Part shown: positions 7,660-18,005 of the stretch, one piece after another
Layout: each line of letters starts with the position of its first letter
How positions within the stretch are numbered: position 1 is the first letter of the stretch
Translations under genes and position numbers: made by a program
Source: Roseovarius sp.
Lineage (GTDB): Bacteria > Pseudomonadota > Alphaproteobacteria > Rhodobacterales > Rhodobacteraceae
Length of the DNA stretch: 45,626 nucleotides
NCBI GenBank assembly: GCA_024636515.1
Contig: JAGXGX010000113.1
Span: 1 to 45,626 of the forward strand
Direction of reading: 5' to 3'
Notes under the pieces: generated by a model
The model's input: only the letters and a program-made list of their open reading frames with translations
The model's database searches: none
What the model was told of the DNA's origin: nothing

Positions 7660-9831
7660 ATGGAAAAGATCATCCTTTTCGCGCCGCTCATCGGCGCCAT
7701 CATCTCGGGCTTTGGCTGGCGCATCATTGGCGACACGGGCGCGCAGTGGGTCTCCACTTTGCTGCTATTCCTCGCGTGCTTGCTTAGCTGGGTCGTGTTC
7801 ATCGGCCATGATGGCACGATGCAGCAGATCCACATCATGGACTGGGTTCAGTCAGGTCTGCTGGATACATCATGGTCTATCCGTCTTGACCGTCTGACCG
7901 CGATCATGCTGATCGTGATCACCACAGTATCGGCGTTGGTTCACCTTTATTCGGTGGGTTACATGGCCCACGATCACAACTTCAAAGAGGGCGAGAGCTA
8001 TCGCCCGCGCTTCTTTGCGTATCTGTCGCTTTTTACCTTCGCGATGTTGATGCTGGTCACAGCCGATAACCTGCTGCAGATGTTCTTCGGCTGGGAGGGG
8101 GTCGGCCTCGCGTCATACCTGCTGATCGGGTTTTACTACCGCAAACCATCGGCCAATGCGGCGGCGATCAAGGCGTTCGTGGTCAACCGAATTGGTGATT
8201 TCGGCTTCCTTTTGGGCATCCTCGCGATCTTCCTGCTGACGGATTCCATCAATTTTGCCGATGTCTTTGCCGCCGGTCCGCAGCTGGCCGAGACGTCCGT
8301 GCGCTTCCTGTGGACGGATTGGAACGCTGCAAACCTGATTGCCTTCCTACTATTCATCGGCGCGATGGGTAAATCGGCGCAGCTGGGCCTGCACACATGG
8401 CTGCCCGACGCGATGGAGGGTCCGACCCCGGTGTCGGCCTTGATCCACGCGGCAACCATGGTCACCGCCGGCGTCTTTCTCGTCTGCCGCATGTCACCCA
8501 TTATGGAATACGCGCCCGAGGCGCTGATCTTTGTCACATTTATCGGCGCGACGACCGCGTTCGTCGCGGCCACAATCGGCCTCGTACAGAACGACATCAA
8601 GCGCGTCATCGCCTATTCGACCATGTCGCAGCTGGGCTATATGTTCGTCGCGGCTGGCGTCGGTGCCTATTCGGTGGCGATGTTCCACCTGCTGACGCAT
8701 GCCTTCTTCAAGGCGATGCTGTTCCTTGGGGCGGGTTCGGTCATCCACGGGATGCATCACGAGCAGGACATGCGTAATTACGGCGGCCTGCGTCACAAGC
8801 TGCCCTATACATTCTGGGCGATGATGATCGGCACGCTGGCCATCACTGGCGTCGGCATCCCGCTGACGCATATCGGCTTTGCCGGTTTCCTGTCGAAGGA
8901 CGCCGTGATCGAGAGCGCGTGGGCCGGAACCGCTGGTGGCTACGCCTTCTGGATGCTGGTGATTGCGGCGGCGCTGACCAGTTTCTACAGCTGGCGCCTG
9001 ATGTTCTTGACCTTCTTTGGCACCGCGCGCGGTGACAAGCAGACCCACCAGAACGCGCACGAGTCGCCCAAAGTGATGTTGATCCCGCTGGGCGTGCTCA
9101 GCATCGGATCGGTTTTGGCTGGGATGGTCTGGTATGGCAGCTTCTTTGGCGATCACGATCAGGTTAACCGTTTCTTTGGTATTGCAGCGCATCAGGCTGA
9201 GGCCAGCGAGGCGGCGCAGGGTGATGACGGCCATGGCGAGGGCGGAGTTGCGGCTGGCGCGGAGCTGGCCGAGGGCGATGTGGCCGCTGCGGCAGACGCT
9301 GTGACTACCGACATCGCAGCCGGCGAAGAAGTCGCGGATACAGGCGAGGCCCATGCAGAGGCTGTGCCGGGCATGGCGCCGACGGGCGCGATTTACATGG
9401 GCGCGGATAACACTGTGATCGACGACGCACACCACGCGCCCGTCTGGGTCAAGGTTAGCCCGTTCGTCGCAATGGTGCTGGGCCTGCTGATCGCGCTTTG
9501 GTTCTATGTCTGGAGCCCGGCAACCCCGCGCAAGTTCATGGAAGCGCAGCGACCGCTTTATAACTTCCTGCTGAACAAGTGGTGTTTCGACGAGATCTAC
9601 GACGTGCTGTTCGTCCGCGCCGCCAAACGCCTTGGGGCGTTTCTGTGGACGCGGGGCGATGGCAGCATTATCGACGGCGCGATCAACGGCGTGGCGATGG
9701 GTATCGTGCCCTTCTTTACCCGCCTCGCGGGGCGCGCGCAGTCCGGCTATATCTTTACCTATGCCTTCGCCATGGTGATCGGGATCGCGATCCTCGTTAC
9801 ATGGATGACGTTCACCGGAGGGGCAAACTGA
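7660..9831 (+). CDS. nuoL: NADH-quinone oxidoreductase subunit L
   Basis: 723-residue antiporter-like subunit at the distal end of the complex I membrane arm (ND5 homologue), with the proton-channel core clear in [37 protein letters not shown] and [15 protein letters not shown]. After the 14-helix core come the lateral helix and anchoring C-terminal helix. Between about residues 505 and 590 there is an Ala/Glu/Asp/His-rich hydrophilic insertion ([19 protein letters not shown] and onward) that makes the protein roughly 100 residues longer than E. coli NuoL; alphaproteobacterial NuoL is generally longer too. The stop TGA shares its last base with the nuoM ATG. Confidence 0.97.
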   Translation: MEKIILFAPLIGAIISGFGWRIIGDTGAQWVSTLLLFLACLLSWVVFIGHDGTMQQIHIMDWVQSGLLDTSWSIRLDRLTAIMLIVITTVSALVHLYSVGYMAHDHNFKEGESYRPRFFAYLSLFTFAMLMLVTADNLLQMFFGWEGVGLASYLLIGFYYRKPSANAAAIKAFVVNRIGDFGFLLGILAIFLLTDSINFADVFAAGPQLAETSVRFLWTDWNAANLIAFLLFIGAMGKSAQLGLHTWLPDAMEGPTPVSALIHAATMVTAGVFLVCRMSPIMEYAPEALIFVTFIGATTAFVAATIGLVQNDIKRVIAYSTMSQLGYMFVAAGVGAYSVAMFHLLTHAFFKAMLFLGAGSVIHGMHHEQDMRNYGGLRHKLPYTFWAMMIGTLAITGVGIPLTHIGFAGFLSKDAVIESAWAGTAGGYAFWMLVIAAALTSFYSWRLMFLTFFGTARGDKQTHQNAHESPKVMLIPLGVLSIGSVLAGMVWYGSFFGDHDQVNRFFGIAAHQAEASEAAQGDDGHGEGGVAAGAELAEGDVAAAADAVTTDIAAGEEVADTGEAHAEAVPGMAPTGAIYMGADNTVIDDAHHAPVWVKVSPFVAMVLGLLIALWFYVWSPATPRKFMEAQRPLYNFLLNKWCFDEIYDVLFVRAAKRLGAFLWTRGDGSIIDGAINGVAMGIVPFFTRLAGRAQSGYIFTYAFAMVIGIAILVTWMTFTGGAN

Positions 9832-11381
9832 TGGAAAACGTTCTATCGATCACGACGTTCATCCCCCTCATAGCGGCGGCGATCCTCGCCATTTTCCTGC
9901 GGGGCGAGGATGAGGCGGCGCAGCGTAACGCCAAATGGGTGGCGCTGGTCGCGACGGTTGTGACGTTCCTCGTCTCGCTGTTCATCCTGTTTGATTTTGA
10001 TCCCAGCAATACCGGTTTCCAGTTTGTGGAAGAGCGCGAATGGCTGCTGGGCCTGCAATACAAGATGGGCGTCGACGGGATCAGCGTCCTGTTTGTCCTG
10101 CTGACGACGTTTATGATGCCGCTGACCATTGCAGCATCCTGGGGCATCAAGACCCGCGTCAAGGAATACATGATCGCGTTCCTGATCCTCGAGACGCTGA
10201 TGCTGGGCGTGTTTATGGCGCTGGATTTGGTGCTGTTCTACGTGTTCTTTGAGGCCGGCCTGATCCCGATGTTCCTCATTATCGGCATCTGGGGCGGCAA
10301 GGCGCGCATTTACGCATCGTTCAAATTCTTCCTCTATACCTTCCTCGGATCGGTCCTGATGCTGGTCGCAATGGTCGCTATGTTCTCGGACGCGGGCACG
10401 ACGGATATTCCGTCGCTAATGCGCCATGTGTTTGACAGCGATACCTTCAACGTCATGGGGATTTCAGTCGTGGGCGGCATGCAGACGCTGCTGTTCCTGG
10501 CGTTCTTTGCTAGCTTCGCAGTGAAAATGCCGATGTGGCCGGTTCATACATGGTTGCCGGACGCGCACGTTCAGGCACCGACAGCGGGATCGGTGGTTCT
10601 TGCCGCGATCTTGCTGAAAATGGGTGGCTACGGATTTCTACGGTTCAGCTTGCCGATGTTCCCGGTCGGCTCTGACGTGATGACGCCGCTAGTGCTGTGG
10701 TTGTCGGCGATTGCGATCGTCTACACCTCACTGGTTGCACTCGCCCAGTCGGATATGAAGAAGCTGATCGCTTATTCCTCCGTCGCGCATATGGGTTATG
10801 TCACGATGGGCATCTTTGCCGCGAACCAGCAGGGTATCGACGGCGCGATATTCCAGATGATTAGCCACGGCTTTATCTCGGGCGCTCTCTTCCTTTGTGT
10901 GGGCGTCATATATGACCGGATGCACACGCGCGATATTGATGCTTATGGTGGCCTCGTAAACCGGATGCCGGCCTACGCGCTGATCTTCCTCTTTTTTACC
11001 ATGGCCAATGTCGGCCTACCGGGCACGTCCGGCTTTGTCGGCGAATTCCTGACGCTGGTTGGCGTATTCAAGGTTAACACCTGGGTTGCTGCCGTTGCCG
11101 CATCTGGCGTGATCCTGTCGGCATCCTATGCGCTGTGGCTCTATCGCCGCGTGGTGCTGGGCGATCTGATCAAGGAAAGCCTGAAATCCATCAGTGACAT
11201 GACCGGTCGCGAGCGTGCGATTTTTGCCCCGCTGGTGGCGATGACGCTGCTGCTGGGCGTCTATCCGTCGCTGGTGACGGACATCATCGGCCCCTCGACC
11301 GAGGCGCTGATATCGCAATATGACACCGCGCGCGCGGATGGTGGCGCTGCCACTGTTCAGACCGCCGAAACCGCGCATTGA
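9831..11381 (+). CDS. nuoM: NADH-quinone oxidoreductase subunit M
   Basis: 516-residue antiporter-like proton-pumping subunit (ND4 homologue) of complex I, about 14 transmembrane helices. Recognisable core motifs are [41 protein letters not shown] (first 20 residues quoted) and [15 protein letters not shown]. The ATG at 9831 overlaps the nuoL stop by one base (TGATG), with GGAGGGG upstream inside nuoL; a much longer in-frame extension runs antisense to family expectations through nuoL and was discarded. Followed 10 bases later by nuoN. Confidence 0.97.
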   Translation: MENVLSITTFIPLIAAAILAIFLRGEDEAAQRNAKWVALVATVVTFLVSLFILFDFDPSNTGFQFVEEREWLLGLQYKMGVDGISVLFVLLTTFMMPLTIAASWGIKTRVKEYMIAFLILETLMLGVFMALDLVLFYVFFEAGLIPMFLIIGIWGGKARIYASFKFFLYTFLGSVLMLVAMVAMFSDAGTTDIPSLMRHVFDSDTFNVMGISVVGGMQTLLFLAFFASFAVKMPMWPVHTWLPDAHVQAPTAGSVVLAAILLKMGGYGFLRFSLPMFPVGSDVMTPLVLWLSAIAIVYTSLVALAQSDMKKLIAYSSVAHMGYVTMGIFAANQQGIDGAIFQMISHGFISGALFLCVGVIYDRMHTRDIDAYGGLVNRMPAYALIFLFFTMANVGLPGTSGFVGEFLTLVGVFKVNTWVAAVAASGVILSASYALWLYRRVVLGDLIKESLKSISDMTGRERAIFAPLVAMTLLLGVYPSLVTDIIGPSTEALISQYDTARADGGAATVQTAETAH

Positions 11382-11391
11382 GGAGCCTCCG

Positions 11392-12837
11392 ATGATCCAG
11401 GCTGATCTGAATATTATCCTGCCCGAGATCGTCATCGCAGTTTATGCGATGCTGGCCCTTCTGGGCGCGGTCTACTCGGTCAAGGACAAGGCCGCCGGAA
11501 TGCTCATCTGGCTGACCGCAGTGCTGTTCGTCGCGATGGCGTTCTGGATTGGGACCACCGGTTCAGGCACGCGGGTGGCGTTTTCGGGCATGTTTATCGA
11601 CGATGGCTTTTCCCGCTTTGCCAAGATTATGATTCTTGTCAGCGCCGCCGCAGTGTTGGTGATGGGGCAGGACTACATGGCCCGGCGCGGGCTGCTGCGG
11701 TTCGAGTATCCGATCCTGATCGCGCTGTGTGCCGTGGGCATGATGATGATGGTCAGCGCCGGCGATCTGATGTCGCTCTATATGGGGCTTGAGCTGCAAT
11801 CGCTCGCGCTCTATGTGGTCGCTTCCCTGCGCCGCGATAGCGCAAAATCGACCGAGGCGGGCCTCAAATACTTCGTATTGGGCGCGCTCAGCTCAGGCCT
11901 GTTGCTGTATGGCGCATCGCTGATTTATGGCTATGCGGGCACGACCGGCTTTGCGGGTATCATCAATGTAGCGGAAGGGCGCGCGCCGCTTGGTCTGCTG
12001 TTCGGCCTCGTCTTTGTAATGTCGGGTCTTGCGTTCAAGGTGTCGGCGGTGCCGTTCCACATGTGGACGCCCGACGTCTATGAAGGCGCGCCGACGCCGG
12101 TGACCGCATTTTTCGCCACCGCGCCCAAGGTCGCGGCAATGGCCCTGTTCGCACGGGTCGCCTATGACGCGTTCGGCGGTATCGTTGCCGACTGGCAGCA
12201 GATCATCGCCGTGATGAGCGTTCTGTCCATCTTCTGGGGTAGCTTTGCCGCGATCGGGCAGACAGATATCAAGCGGCTGATGGCCTACTCATCCATTGCG
12301 CATATGGGATTTGCCCTGATGGGCCTCGCGGCTGGTACGGCATTTGGCGTGCAGGCGATGCTGATCTACATGGCGATCTACGTGACCATGAACGTCGGCA
12401 CCTTCGCCTTCATTCTGTCGATGCAAAAGAACGGGTTGCCGATTACGGATATCCGCAGCCTGAACCTGTATTCGCGCGCGCATCCGGGCCGGGCGCTGGC
12501 GATGCTGGTGCTGCTCTTCTCGCTGGCGGGCGTGCCACCACTGGTCGGCTTTTTCGGTAAGTTCTACGTGCTGCGCGCGGCCTATGAAGGCGGCCTCGTT
12601 TGGCTGGCTGTTTTGGGTGTCGTCGGATCGGTGATCGGCGCTTTCTATTACCTGCGCATCGTTTTCTACATGTATTTCGGCGAGGAGGGCGAGACGCTGG
12701 ACCCACCCGCATCGCCCGTGCTGTGGAGTTTTTTGATGGTTACTGCCGCGATCATTGGGCTGGCTTGGCTGCCGGGGATCAACCTCTTTGGTATCGAAGG
12801 GGCGGCGCAGGCAGCGGCAGCAACGCTGGTCAACTGA
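11392..12837 (+). CDS. nuoN: NADH-quinone oxidoreductase subunit N
   Basis: 481-residue antiporter-like subunit (ND2 homologue), last complex I gene of the operon. Core motifs include [37 protein letters not shown] and [23 protein letters not shown] just upstream supports the ATG at 11392; the longer frame overlaps nuoM. A space of 109 bases separates it from birA, the largest gap in this part of the operon, so a promoter or a weak stop could lie there, but I see no clear terminator hairpin. Confidence 0.97.
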   Translation: MIQADLNIILPEIVIAVYAMLALLGAVYSVKDKAAGMLIWLTAVLFVAMAFWIGTTGSGTRVAFSGMFIDDGFSRFAKIMILVSAAAVLVMGQDYMARRGLLRFEYPILIALCAVGMMMMVSAGDLMSLYMGLELQSLALYVVASLRRDSAKSTEAGLKYFVLGALSSGLLLYGASLIYGYAGTTGFAGIINVAEGRAPLGLLFGLVFVMSGLAFKVSAVPFHMWTPDVYEGAPTPVTAFFATAPKVAAMALFARVAYDAFGGIVADWQQIIAVMSVLSIFWGSFAAIGQTDIKRLMAYSSIAHMGFALMGLAAGTAFGVQAMLIYMAIYVTMNVGTFAFILSMQKNGLPITDIRSLNLYSRAHPGRALAMLVLLFSLAGVPPLVGFFGKFYVLRAAYEGGLVWLAVLGVVGSVIGAFYYLRIVFYMYFGEEGETLDPPASPVLWSFLMVTAAIIGLAWLPGINLFGIEGAAQAAAATLVN

Positions 12838-12946
12838 TCGGCAGCGGCGGCCATATGCAACGAGACTGCGGCGCGCCATGGCGCGTCGCTTTCGTTTTCG
12901 GCAGGTCTTTGTGCTGCGTGCCTCAGGCGGTCGCGGTTGTGCCGCG

Positions 12947-13705
12947 ATGACTGATCTGAACTGGCCAGAAGGATACGGGCGACGCGTGCTGGCGGAGGTC
13001 GATAGCACCAATGCCGAAGGGTTGCGGCTGGCCTCCGGTCTAGCAGCACCGACATGGATTTTCGCCGCGCGGCAGGTCGCCGGGCGCGGGCGGCGTGGCC
13101 GACCTTGGAGCGATCCTGCTGGAAATTTTGCGACCTCGTTGGTGCTGAAACCCGTGGAGGCGCCTGGACAGGCGGCGCTGCGATCGTTCGTGGCGGCGCT
13201 GGCGCTTTATGATGCGCTAAGCGCTTTGGCGCCGGGTGCGGATCTGGCGCTGAAATGGCCGAACGATGTGCTGCTGAGCGGTGGTAAGCTGGCTGGCATT
13301 TTGCTGGAAGGCGCGGGCGCCGGCCCGCGCATGGATCACCTTGTGATCGGCTTTGGCGTCAACTTGAGCGAGGCACCGGATCGGGGCGAGACCGCGATCA
13401 CGCCGATATCGCTGCGCGAAGGGGCAGGGGTGCAGGTCGCACCGGAGGCGCTACTGAACCATCTTGCGCATGCGTACGCCATACGCGAGGCGATGTTTGT
13501 CGATGCAGGATTTGCGCCGATCCGTGCCGAATGGCTAAAGCGCGCGGCGCGGCTGGGGCGGGACGTAACCGCGCGCACGATGCGAGAAGAGATTATGGGC
13601 CGGTTCGACGACGTGGACGAAAACGGTAATTTGGTTCTAATTACGCCTGACGGTCGGCGCAGGATCTCGGCGGCTGACGTATTTTTCAAAGGTGAGGCGG
13701 GTTGA
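12947..13705 (+). CDS. birA: biotin--[acetyl-CoA-carboxylase] ligase
   Basis: 252-residue biotin protein ligase that activates biotin to biotinyl-AMP and attaches it to the carrier domain of biotin enzymes. The nucleotide loop GRGRRGRPWS (about residues 45-54), the KWPNDVLL motif (about 102) and GGKLAGILLE are intact, as is a short C-terminal SH3-like domain. There is no N-terminal helix-turn-helix, so it is the monofunctional type and not a repressor. The start at 12947 gives the typical EVDSTNAEG N-terminus; the upstream extension of the frame is low-complexity and unlike the family. It overlaps coaX by one base. nuoN-birA-coaX-rnj is a recurring order in Rhodobacterales. Confidence 0.93.
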   Translation: MTDLNWPEGYGRRVLAEVDSTNAEGLRLASGLAAPTWIFAARQVAGRGRRGRPWSDPAGNFATSLVLKPVEAPGQAALRSFVAALALYDALSALAPGADLALKWPNDVLLSGGKLAGILLEGAGAGPRMDHLVIGFGVNLSEAPDRGETAITPISLREGAGVQVAPEALLNHLAHAYAIREAMFVDAGFAPIRAEWLKRAARLGRDVTARTMREEIMGRFDDVDENGNLVLITPDGRRRISAADVFFKGEAG

Positions 13706-14475
13706 TGCTGCTGGCGATTGATTGCGGGAACACGAACACTGTCTTTTCCATCTGGGACGGGTCACAATTTCTCTGCACGCTGCGCACGTCGACGCATCAC
13801 GCGCGCACGGCGGATGCGTATTTCACTTGGTATCACACGTTGGTCACGCATTACGGGATCGACGTCGACATAACCGATGTCATTATTTCGTCCACGGTGC
13901 CGCGTGTCGTGTTCAATCTGCGCGTCTTTGCCGACCGCTTCTTTGGCTGCAGGCCGCTGGTCGTGGGCAAGCCTGAATGCGCGCTCCCCGTGCCGCCGCG
14001 CGTCGATCCGGGCACGCTGGTGGGGTCCGACCGGCTGGTTAATACCGCGGGCGCCCATGCGCGCCATGGCGGCGATCTGATCGTGGTCGATTTCGGCACG
14101 GCCACGACATTCGACGTCGTGGCGACTGACGGTGCTTATGTCGGCGGTGTGATCGCGCCGGGGGTGAACCTCAGCCTTGAGGCGCTACATATGGCGGCTG
14201 CCGCGTTGCCGCACGTGGATGTGACCACGCCCCCGCGCGTTATCGGGACAAATACGGTCGACTGCATGCAGTCGGGCGTCTATTGGGGGTACATCGGGCT
14301 GGTAAGCGGCCTATGTGATAAAATCCGGGCCGAATACGCGCGCCCGATGAAAGTGATCGGCACCGGCGGACTAGCACCGCTCTTCGCCCAGGGGGCCGAC
14401 CTTTTCGATGAAATTGAAGATGATCTGACAATGCACGGCCTGACCGTGATTCATGACTACAACAAGAAAGGCTAA
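13705..14475 (+). CDS. coaX: type III pantothenate kinase
   Basis: 256-residue enzyme for the first step of coenzyme A synthesis, phosphorylation of pantothenate. It shows the ASKHA-type phosphate loop at the N-terminus (AIDCGNTNT, D6), the pantothenate-site GSDRLVN (about residue 107) and the second phosphate motif DFGTATTFDVV (about 129), followed by GGVIAPGVNLSLEAL. The ATG overlaps the birA stop (TGATG); an in-frame TTG one codon earlier was ignored. It ends 6 bases before rnj. Confidence 0.94.
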   Translation: MLLAIDCGNTNTVFSIWDGSQFLCTLRTSTHHARTADAYFTWYHTLVTHYGIDVDITDVIISSTVPRVVFNLRVFADRFFGCRPLVVGKPECALPVPPRVDPGTLVGSDRLVNTAGAHARHGGDLIVVDFGTATTFDVVATDGAYVGGVIAPGVNLSLEALHMAAAALPHVDVTTPPRVIGTNTVDCMQSGVYWGYIGLVSGLCDKIRAEYARPMKVIGTGGLAPLFAQGADLFDEIEDDLTMHGLTVIHDYNKKG

Positions 14476-14481
14476 CGCCGA

Positions 14482-16149
14482 ATGAGCAACGAACGAGTAA
14501 TCTACCTGCCCCTCGGAGGGGCGGGCGAAATTGGTATGAATGCCTACGTCTATGGCTATGGCAAACCCGGCAAGGAAAAGCTGATCCTGGTCGATCTGGG
14601 CGTCACTTTCCCCGATATGGACACCAGCCCCGGTGTGGATCTGATCCTGCCGGATATGACCTGGCTGATTAAGCGCAAGAAAGATCTGGAGGCGATTTTC
14701 GTCACTCACGCGCATGAGGATCATGTCGGCGCCGTCGCGCATTACTATTCGCAGTTGGACGCGCCCATCTATGCCCGCGCCTTCACCGCCAATATCGCGC
14801 GGCGGAAACTGTCCGAGCACGGCCACCCCGAAAAGGCAGTCAAGGTCGTCTCGCCTTGGCCCAAGAAAACGGATGCAGGCCCGTTCAAGGTAGGTTTCGT
14901 GCCGATCTCGCACTCAATCCCCGAAAGCTCGGGCCTTGTGATCGACACACCCAAAGGCCGTATCGTGCATACTGGCGATTTCAAGATCGACACCGATCCG
15001 GGCGTTGGCGAGCCATTTGACCACGCGATGTTCGAGGAGATTGGCAAGGACGGCGTTCTGGCGCTAATGTGCGATTCAACCAACGTTTTCAGCACGAATG
15101 AGGGACGGTCCGAGGCAACAGTCGGCCCAGAGATCGAGAAGCTGGTAGCTTCGGCTAAAGGCATGATCGCCGCGACGACATTCGCCAGCAACGTGGCGCG
15201 CGTCAAAACGCTGGCCGAGGCAGGTCAGCGGGCCGGTCGCAGTGTGTGCCTGATGGGCCGCGCCATGCGCCGTATGGTCGAGGCGTCGATCGAGACGGGT
15301 GTTCTAAAGAAATTCCCAGCCACTATCACCCCCGAGGAGGCCAAGACCCTGCCGCGTGAGAGCGTGATGCTGATTGTCACCGGATCGCAAGGCGAGCGGC
15401 GGGCCGCTTCGGCGCAACTGGCCAACGGCAAGTATCAGGGGATCAAGATGAAGGAGGGGGACACGTTCCTCTTCTCGTCCAAGACGATTCCCGGCAATGA
15501 GCGCGGCGTTATTCGTATCATGAACCAGTTTTCGGAAAAAGGCGTCGATATCGTCGACGACGAGGCCGGGCGCTATCACGTGTCGGGCCACGCGAACCGC
15601 CCTGATATTGAAAAGATGCACGAGCTGATCAAGCCTCAGATGGTTGTGCCGATGCATGGCGAGCATCGCCACCTGCGCGAGCATGTGAAAATCTGCGAAG
15701 CCAAGCGGTTGCGCGGTGTGATGGCTGTAAATGGCATGATGATTGACCTGACGGCCCAGACGCCTGTCGTGGTCGAACACATCGAAACGGGGCGGACTTA
15801 TCTGGACGGCTCGGTCCGTGTTGGCGCGCTAGACGGTGTCGTGCGCGACCGTATTCGCATGGCGTTGAACGGGCACATCACGGTCAACATTATCCTTGAC
15901 GATGACAACGAAAGCCTCGGTGATCCTTGGTGTGAAATCAAGGGCTTGGCTGAGACGGGGACATCCGGCGCGCCGCTTCTGGATATACTGGAAGAAGATC
16001 TGAGCCAGTTTCTGGGCCGCGCTCCAGCGCGTTTGCGGGCTGATGACGACAAGCTGGAGGAAGAGCTGCGCCGCGTCGCACGCCAGTCCGCCAGCGGCGA
16101 GATTGGCAAGAAGCCTGAGGTGACGGTGATCATCAGCCGTCTCACCTGA
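14482..16149 (+). CDS. rnj: ribonuclease J
   Basis: 555-residue metallo-beta-lactamase/beta-CASP RNase, in alphaproteobacteria a 5'-to-3' exonuclease and endonuclease of mRNA and rRNA maturation. The zinc motif THAHEDHVGA gives H76, H78, D80 and H81. HTGDFKID carries another ligand. The beta-CASP part has the CDSTN and GSQGE motifs and the late VSGHA and MHGEHRHL histidines. The C-terminal domain resembles the oligomerisation domain of RNase J. The gene closes the nuo-birA-coaX-rnj run and is followed by a strong hairpin. Called RNase J rather than CPSF-type from length and N-terminal sequence. Confidence 0.93.
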   Translation: MSNERVIYLPLGGAGEIGMNAYVYGYGKPGKEKLILVDLGVTFPDMDTSPGVDLILPDMTWLIKRKKDLEAIFVTHAHEDHVGAVAHYYSQLDAPIYARAFTANIARRKLSEHGHPEKAVKVVSPWPKKTDAGPFKVGFVPISHSIPESSGLVIDTPKGRIVHTGDFKIDTDPGVGEPFDHAMFEEIGKDGVLALMCDSTNVFSTNEGRSEATVGPEIEKLVASAKGMIAATTFASNVARVKTLAEAGQRAGRSVCLMGRAMRRMVEASIETGVLKKFPATITPEEAKTLPRESVMLIVTGSQGERRAASAQLANGKYQGIKMKEGDTFLFSSKTIPGNERGVIRIMNQFSEKGVDIVDDEAGRYHVSGHANRPDIEKMHELIKPQMVVPMHGEHRHLREHVKICEAKRLRGVMAVNGMMIDLTAQTPVVVEHIETGRTYLDGSVRVGALDGVVRDRIRMALNGHITVNIILDDDNESLGDPWCEIKGLAETGTSGAPLLDILEEDLSQFLGRAPARLRADDDKLEEELRRVARQSASGEIGKKPEVTVIISRLT

Positions 16150-16184
16150 GACGGGCCTGACCGGGGTACCCGGCATTAGACAAG

Positions 16185-16220
16185 AAAACGCCCCGGCCAT
16201 TTAAGTGGCCGGGGCGTTTT
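16185..16220. terminator. bidirectional rho-independent terminator
   Basis: Perfect 15-base inverted repeat AAAACGCCCCGGCCA (16185-16199) / TGGCCGGGGCGTTTT (16206-16220) with a 6-base loop. The A-tract on the left and T-tract on the right make it functional in either direction. It lies between the convergent rnj (+, ending 16149) and helicase (-, ending 16263) genes, so it probably stops both transcripts. Confidence 0.93.
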
Positions 16221-16262
16221 GCGTTAAGGATGTCTGCTTGGGCCGGAAGGGGCCGCCCAGAA

Positions 16263-17876
16263 TTAATCTGGGCGGCGATCCTCAAAGCTGAGTGCGATGA
16301 AGCTAGGCATATGATCGCCCATGCCGACGACCTTGTTGTGATCATTGCTACCGCCACCACCACCGGAGCGACCGCGCCCACCGCGGCTGCGCGAACGGGA
16401 CTGCTTGGCGTCTTGCTGCGCATCGCGTGCGGGCGCATTGTCGTTGGCGCGCTGCGACTGCTCAGGCTGTTGCTGCGATTGCTGCGGCTCGGCTTGCTGC
16501 TGCGGTGCGGTGGCTTGCTGCGGCTGTGGCTGAGATTGCTGTGGCTCTGCTGCTTGCTCCGGCGCGGCTTGCGGCGCATCCTCGGTCACGGCTGGGGCGT
16601 CAACGACGCTCTGTGCTTCGACAGCCTGCGCCTCATCCGGCTTTCTGCGGCTGCGCGACCGGCGCGGCTTGGTCGGCTTGTCGCTGCTGTCAGCTTCGAC
16701 CGGGGCAGGGGCCGCCTGAGTAGGCTCGCCCAGTGGATTTGCCAAGCGCGGGATGGTTTTCTGTATCAGGGCCTCGATGGCGGCCATGTTTTTCTCATCC
16801 TTTGGCGCGCAGATCATCATTGCCTTGCCGTCGCGTCCGGCTCGGCCTGTGCGGCCGATGCGGTGGACATAATCCTCGGGGTGGGACGGCACGTCAAAGT
16901 TAAACACATGGCTGACCGCAGGCACATCTAGGCCGCGCGCGGCCACATCAGAAGCGACGAGGATGCGAAGATCGCCCGCACGGAAGCCGTCAAGCGTGCG
17001 CGTGCGCTGGCTCTGCTCCAGATCGCCGTGGATAGGCGCGGCGTCATAACCATGCTTTTTCAGCGACTTGGCGACTGCGTCGACGTCAATCTTGCGATTA
17101 CAGAACACGATGGCGTTGGTGCATTTGTCGCCCTCGCCGTCGATCATCATGCGCAGGACGTTCCGCTTTTCGGTGGTCTCGCCGCCGCGCCGAGTGGCGC
17201 TGAACATAACGACGCCTTGCTCGATTGTTTCGCTGGCGGTGGCTTGCCGTGCGACCTCGACCCGCGCAGGATTGCTGAGGAAGGTATTGGTGATGCGCTC
17301 GATTTCAGGTGCCATCGTGGCGCTGAAAAACAGTGTCTGGCGCGTGAAGGGCGTCAGGCTGAAAATCCGCTCAATATCGGGGATGAAGCCCATGTCGAGC
17401 ATGCGGTCAGCCTCGTCGACGACCATGATCTGCACACCGGTAAGCAGCAGCTTGCCGCGCTCAAAATGGTCCAGAAGGCGGCCGGGCGTGGCGATCAGGA
17501 CGTCGACGCCCTTGTCGATCAACTTGTCCTGCTCTTTGAACGATACACCGCCGATCAGCAGCGCTTTGGTCAGGTTCACGTGCTTGGAATAGGTGTCGAA
17601 ATTCTCGGCCACCTGTGCGGCCAATTCGCGCGTGGGGCACAGCACCAGTGATCGCGGCATACGCGCCCGCGCCCTGCCGCGCGCCAGAAGCGTGATCATA
17701 GGGAGCACGAAACCAGCCGTCTTGCCCGTGCCGGTCTGAGCGATGCCCAAAACGTCACGACCCTCAAGCGCGGGGGGAATCGCACCGGCCTGAATGGGTG
17801 TTGGGGTGGTGTACCCGGCCTCGTCGATGGCCTTGAGTACTTTGGGGCTCAGATTGAGATCAGAAAATTTTGTCAT
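16263..17876 (-). CDS. DEAD-box RNA helicase, RhlE-like
   Basis: 537-residue ATP-dependent RNA helicase. Visible motifs in order: Q motif PTPIQ (25-29), Walker A AQTGTGKT (46-53), PTRELA, GG, TPGR, VDEADRML (near 154), SAT (near 185), then the second RecA domain with ARGLDVP and HRIGRTGRAG (near 338). From about residue 400 the tail is disordered, first acidic/Ala-Pro, then Gln/Pro-rich (QQSQPQPQQAT) and finally Arg/Ser/Gly-rich (SRSRSRGGRGRSGGGGG), typical of RNA-binding, condensate-forming extensions. I chose the ATG giving MTKFSDLNLSP; an upstream in-frame start runs into the leader. RhlE-type by motif pattern; CsdA/RhlB-like roles in cold adaptation or ribosome assembly are possible. Confidence 0.92.
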   Translation of the reverse strand: MTKFSDLNLSPKVLKAIDEAGYTTPTPIQAGAIPPALEGRDVLGIAQTGTGKTAGFVLPMITLLARGRARARMPRSLVLCPTRELAAQVAENFDTYSKHVNLTKALLIGGVSFKEQDKLIDKGVDVLIATPGRLLDHFERGKLLLTGVQIMVVDEADRMLDMGFIPDIERIFSLTPFTRQTLFFSATMAPEIERITNTFLSNPARVEVARQATASETIEQGVVMFSATRRGGETTEKRNVLRMMIDGEGDKCTNAIVFCNRKIDVDAVAKSLKKHGYDAAPIHGDLEQSQRTRTLDGFRAGDLRILVASDVAARGLDVPAVSHVFNFDVPSHPEDYVHRIGRTGRAGRDGKAMMICAPKDEKNMAAIEALIQKTIPRLANPLGEPTQAAPAPVEADSSDKPTKPRRSRSRRKPDEAQAVEAQSVVDAPAVTEDAPQAAPEQAAEPQQSQPQPQQATAPQQQAEPQQSQQQPEQSQRANDNAPARDAQQDAKQSRSRSRGGRGRSGGGGGSNDHNKVVGMGDHMPSFIALSFEDRRPD

Positions 17877-17881
17877 GTATA

Positions 17882-17938
17882 TCCGTGGCTTACGGACACT
17901 ACTTGGCCCGTACGTCTGATTGGGTCCAGGCCCGTACG
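17882..17938 (-). other. structured leader of the helicase mRNA
   Basis: Between the predicted transcription start (about 17970) and the helicase ATG lie two exact copies of GGCCCGTACG (+ strand 17905-17914 and 17929-17938, 24 bases apart), each close to palindromic, and a small hairpin TCCGT-AAGCC-ACGGA (on the - strand, 17896 to 17882). The right arm of that hairpin contains the only ribosome-binding-like sequence (ACGGA, 5 bases before ATG). The layout could control translation through structure, but no test is possible here. Confidence 0.4.
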
Positions 17939-17976
17939 GCCCTGTGGTTCTCCACATGTGGGGACCCTTGGGGCGC

Positions 17977-18005
17977 ATTTATCCCATGTTTGGGTCAATG
18001 GTCAA
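17977..18005 (-). promoter_or_regulatory. predicted promoter of the helicase gene
   Basis: On the - strand, TTGACC (18005-18000), a 17-base spacer and ATAAAT (17982-17977) fit a sigma-70-type promoter and would give a leader of roughly 90 nucleotides. A second TTGACC lies 7 bases downstream. A separate imperfect hairpin (18028-18053, arms CAATCAGG / CCTGATTG) sits just upstream and may relate to the end of dtd transcription, though it lacks a T-tract. Confidence 0.45.

Noticed and set aside
8494-9435. 313-codon open frame antisense to nuoL
   Set aside because: High G+C shadow of a well-supported membrane-protein gene; the translation is His/Arg/Gln-rich without a recognisable domain or ribosome-binding site.
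16430-16580. Short tandem-like repeats (GCTGCGG, GCTTGCTGC) that might be taken for a repeat array
   Set aside because: They are the codons of the Gln/Pro-rich tail of the helicase; no regular spacers as in CRISPR.
17028-17651. 207-codon open frame antisense to the helicase
   Set aside because: Overlaps the conserved helicase core entirely; no independent support.
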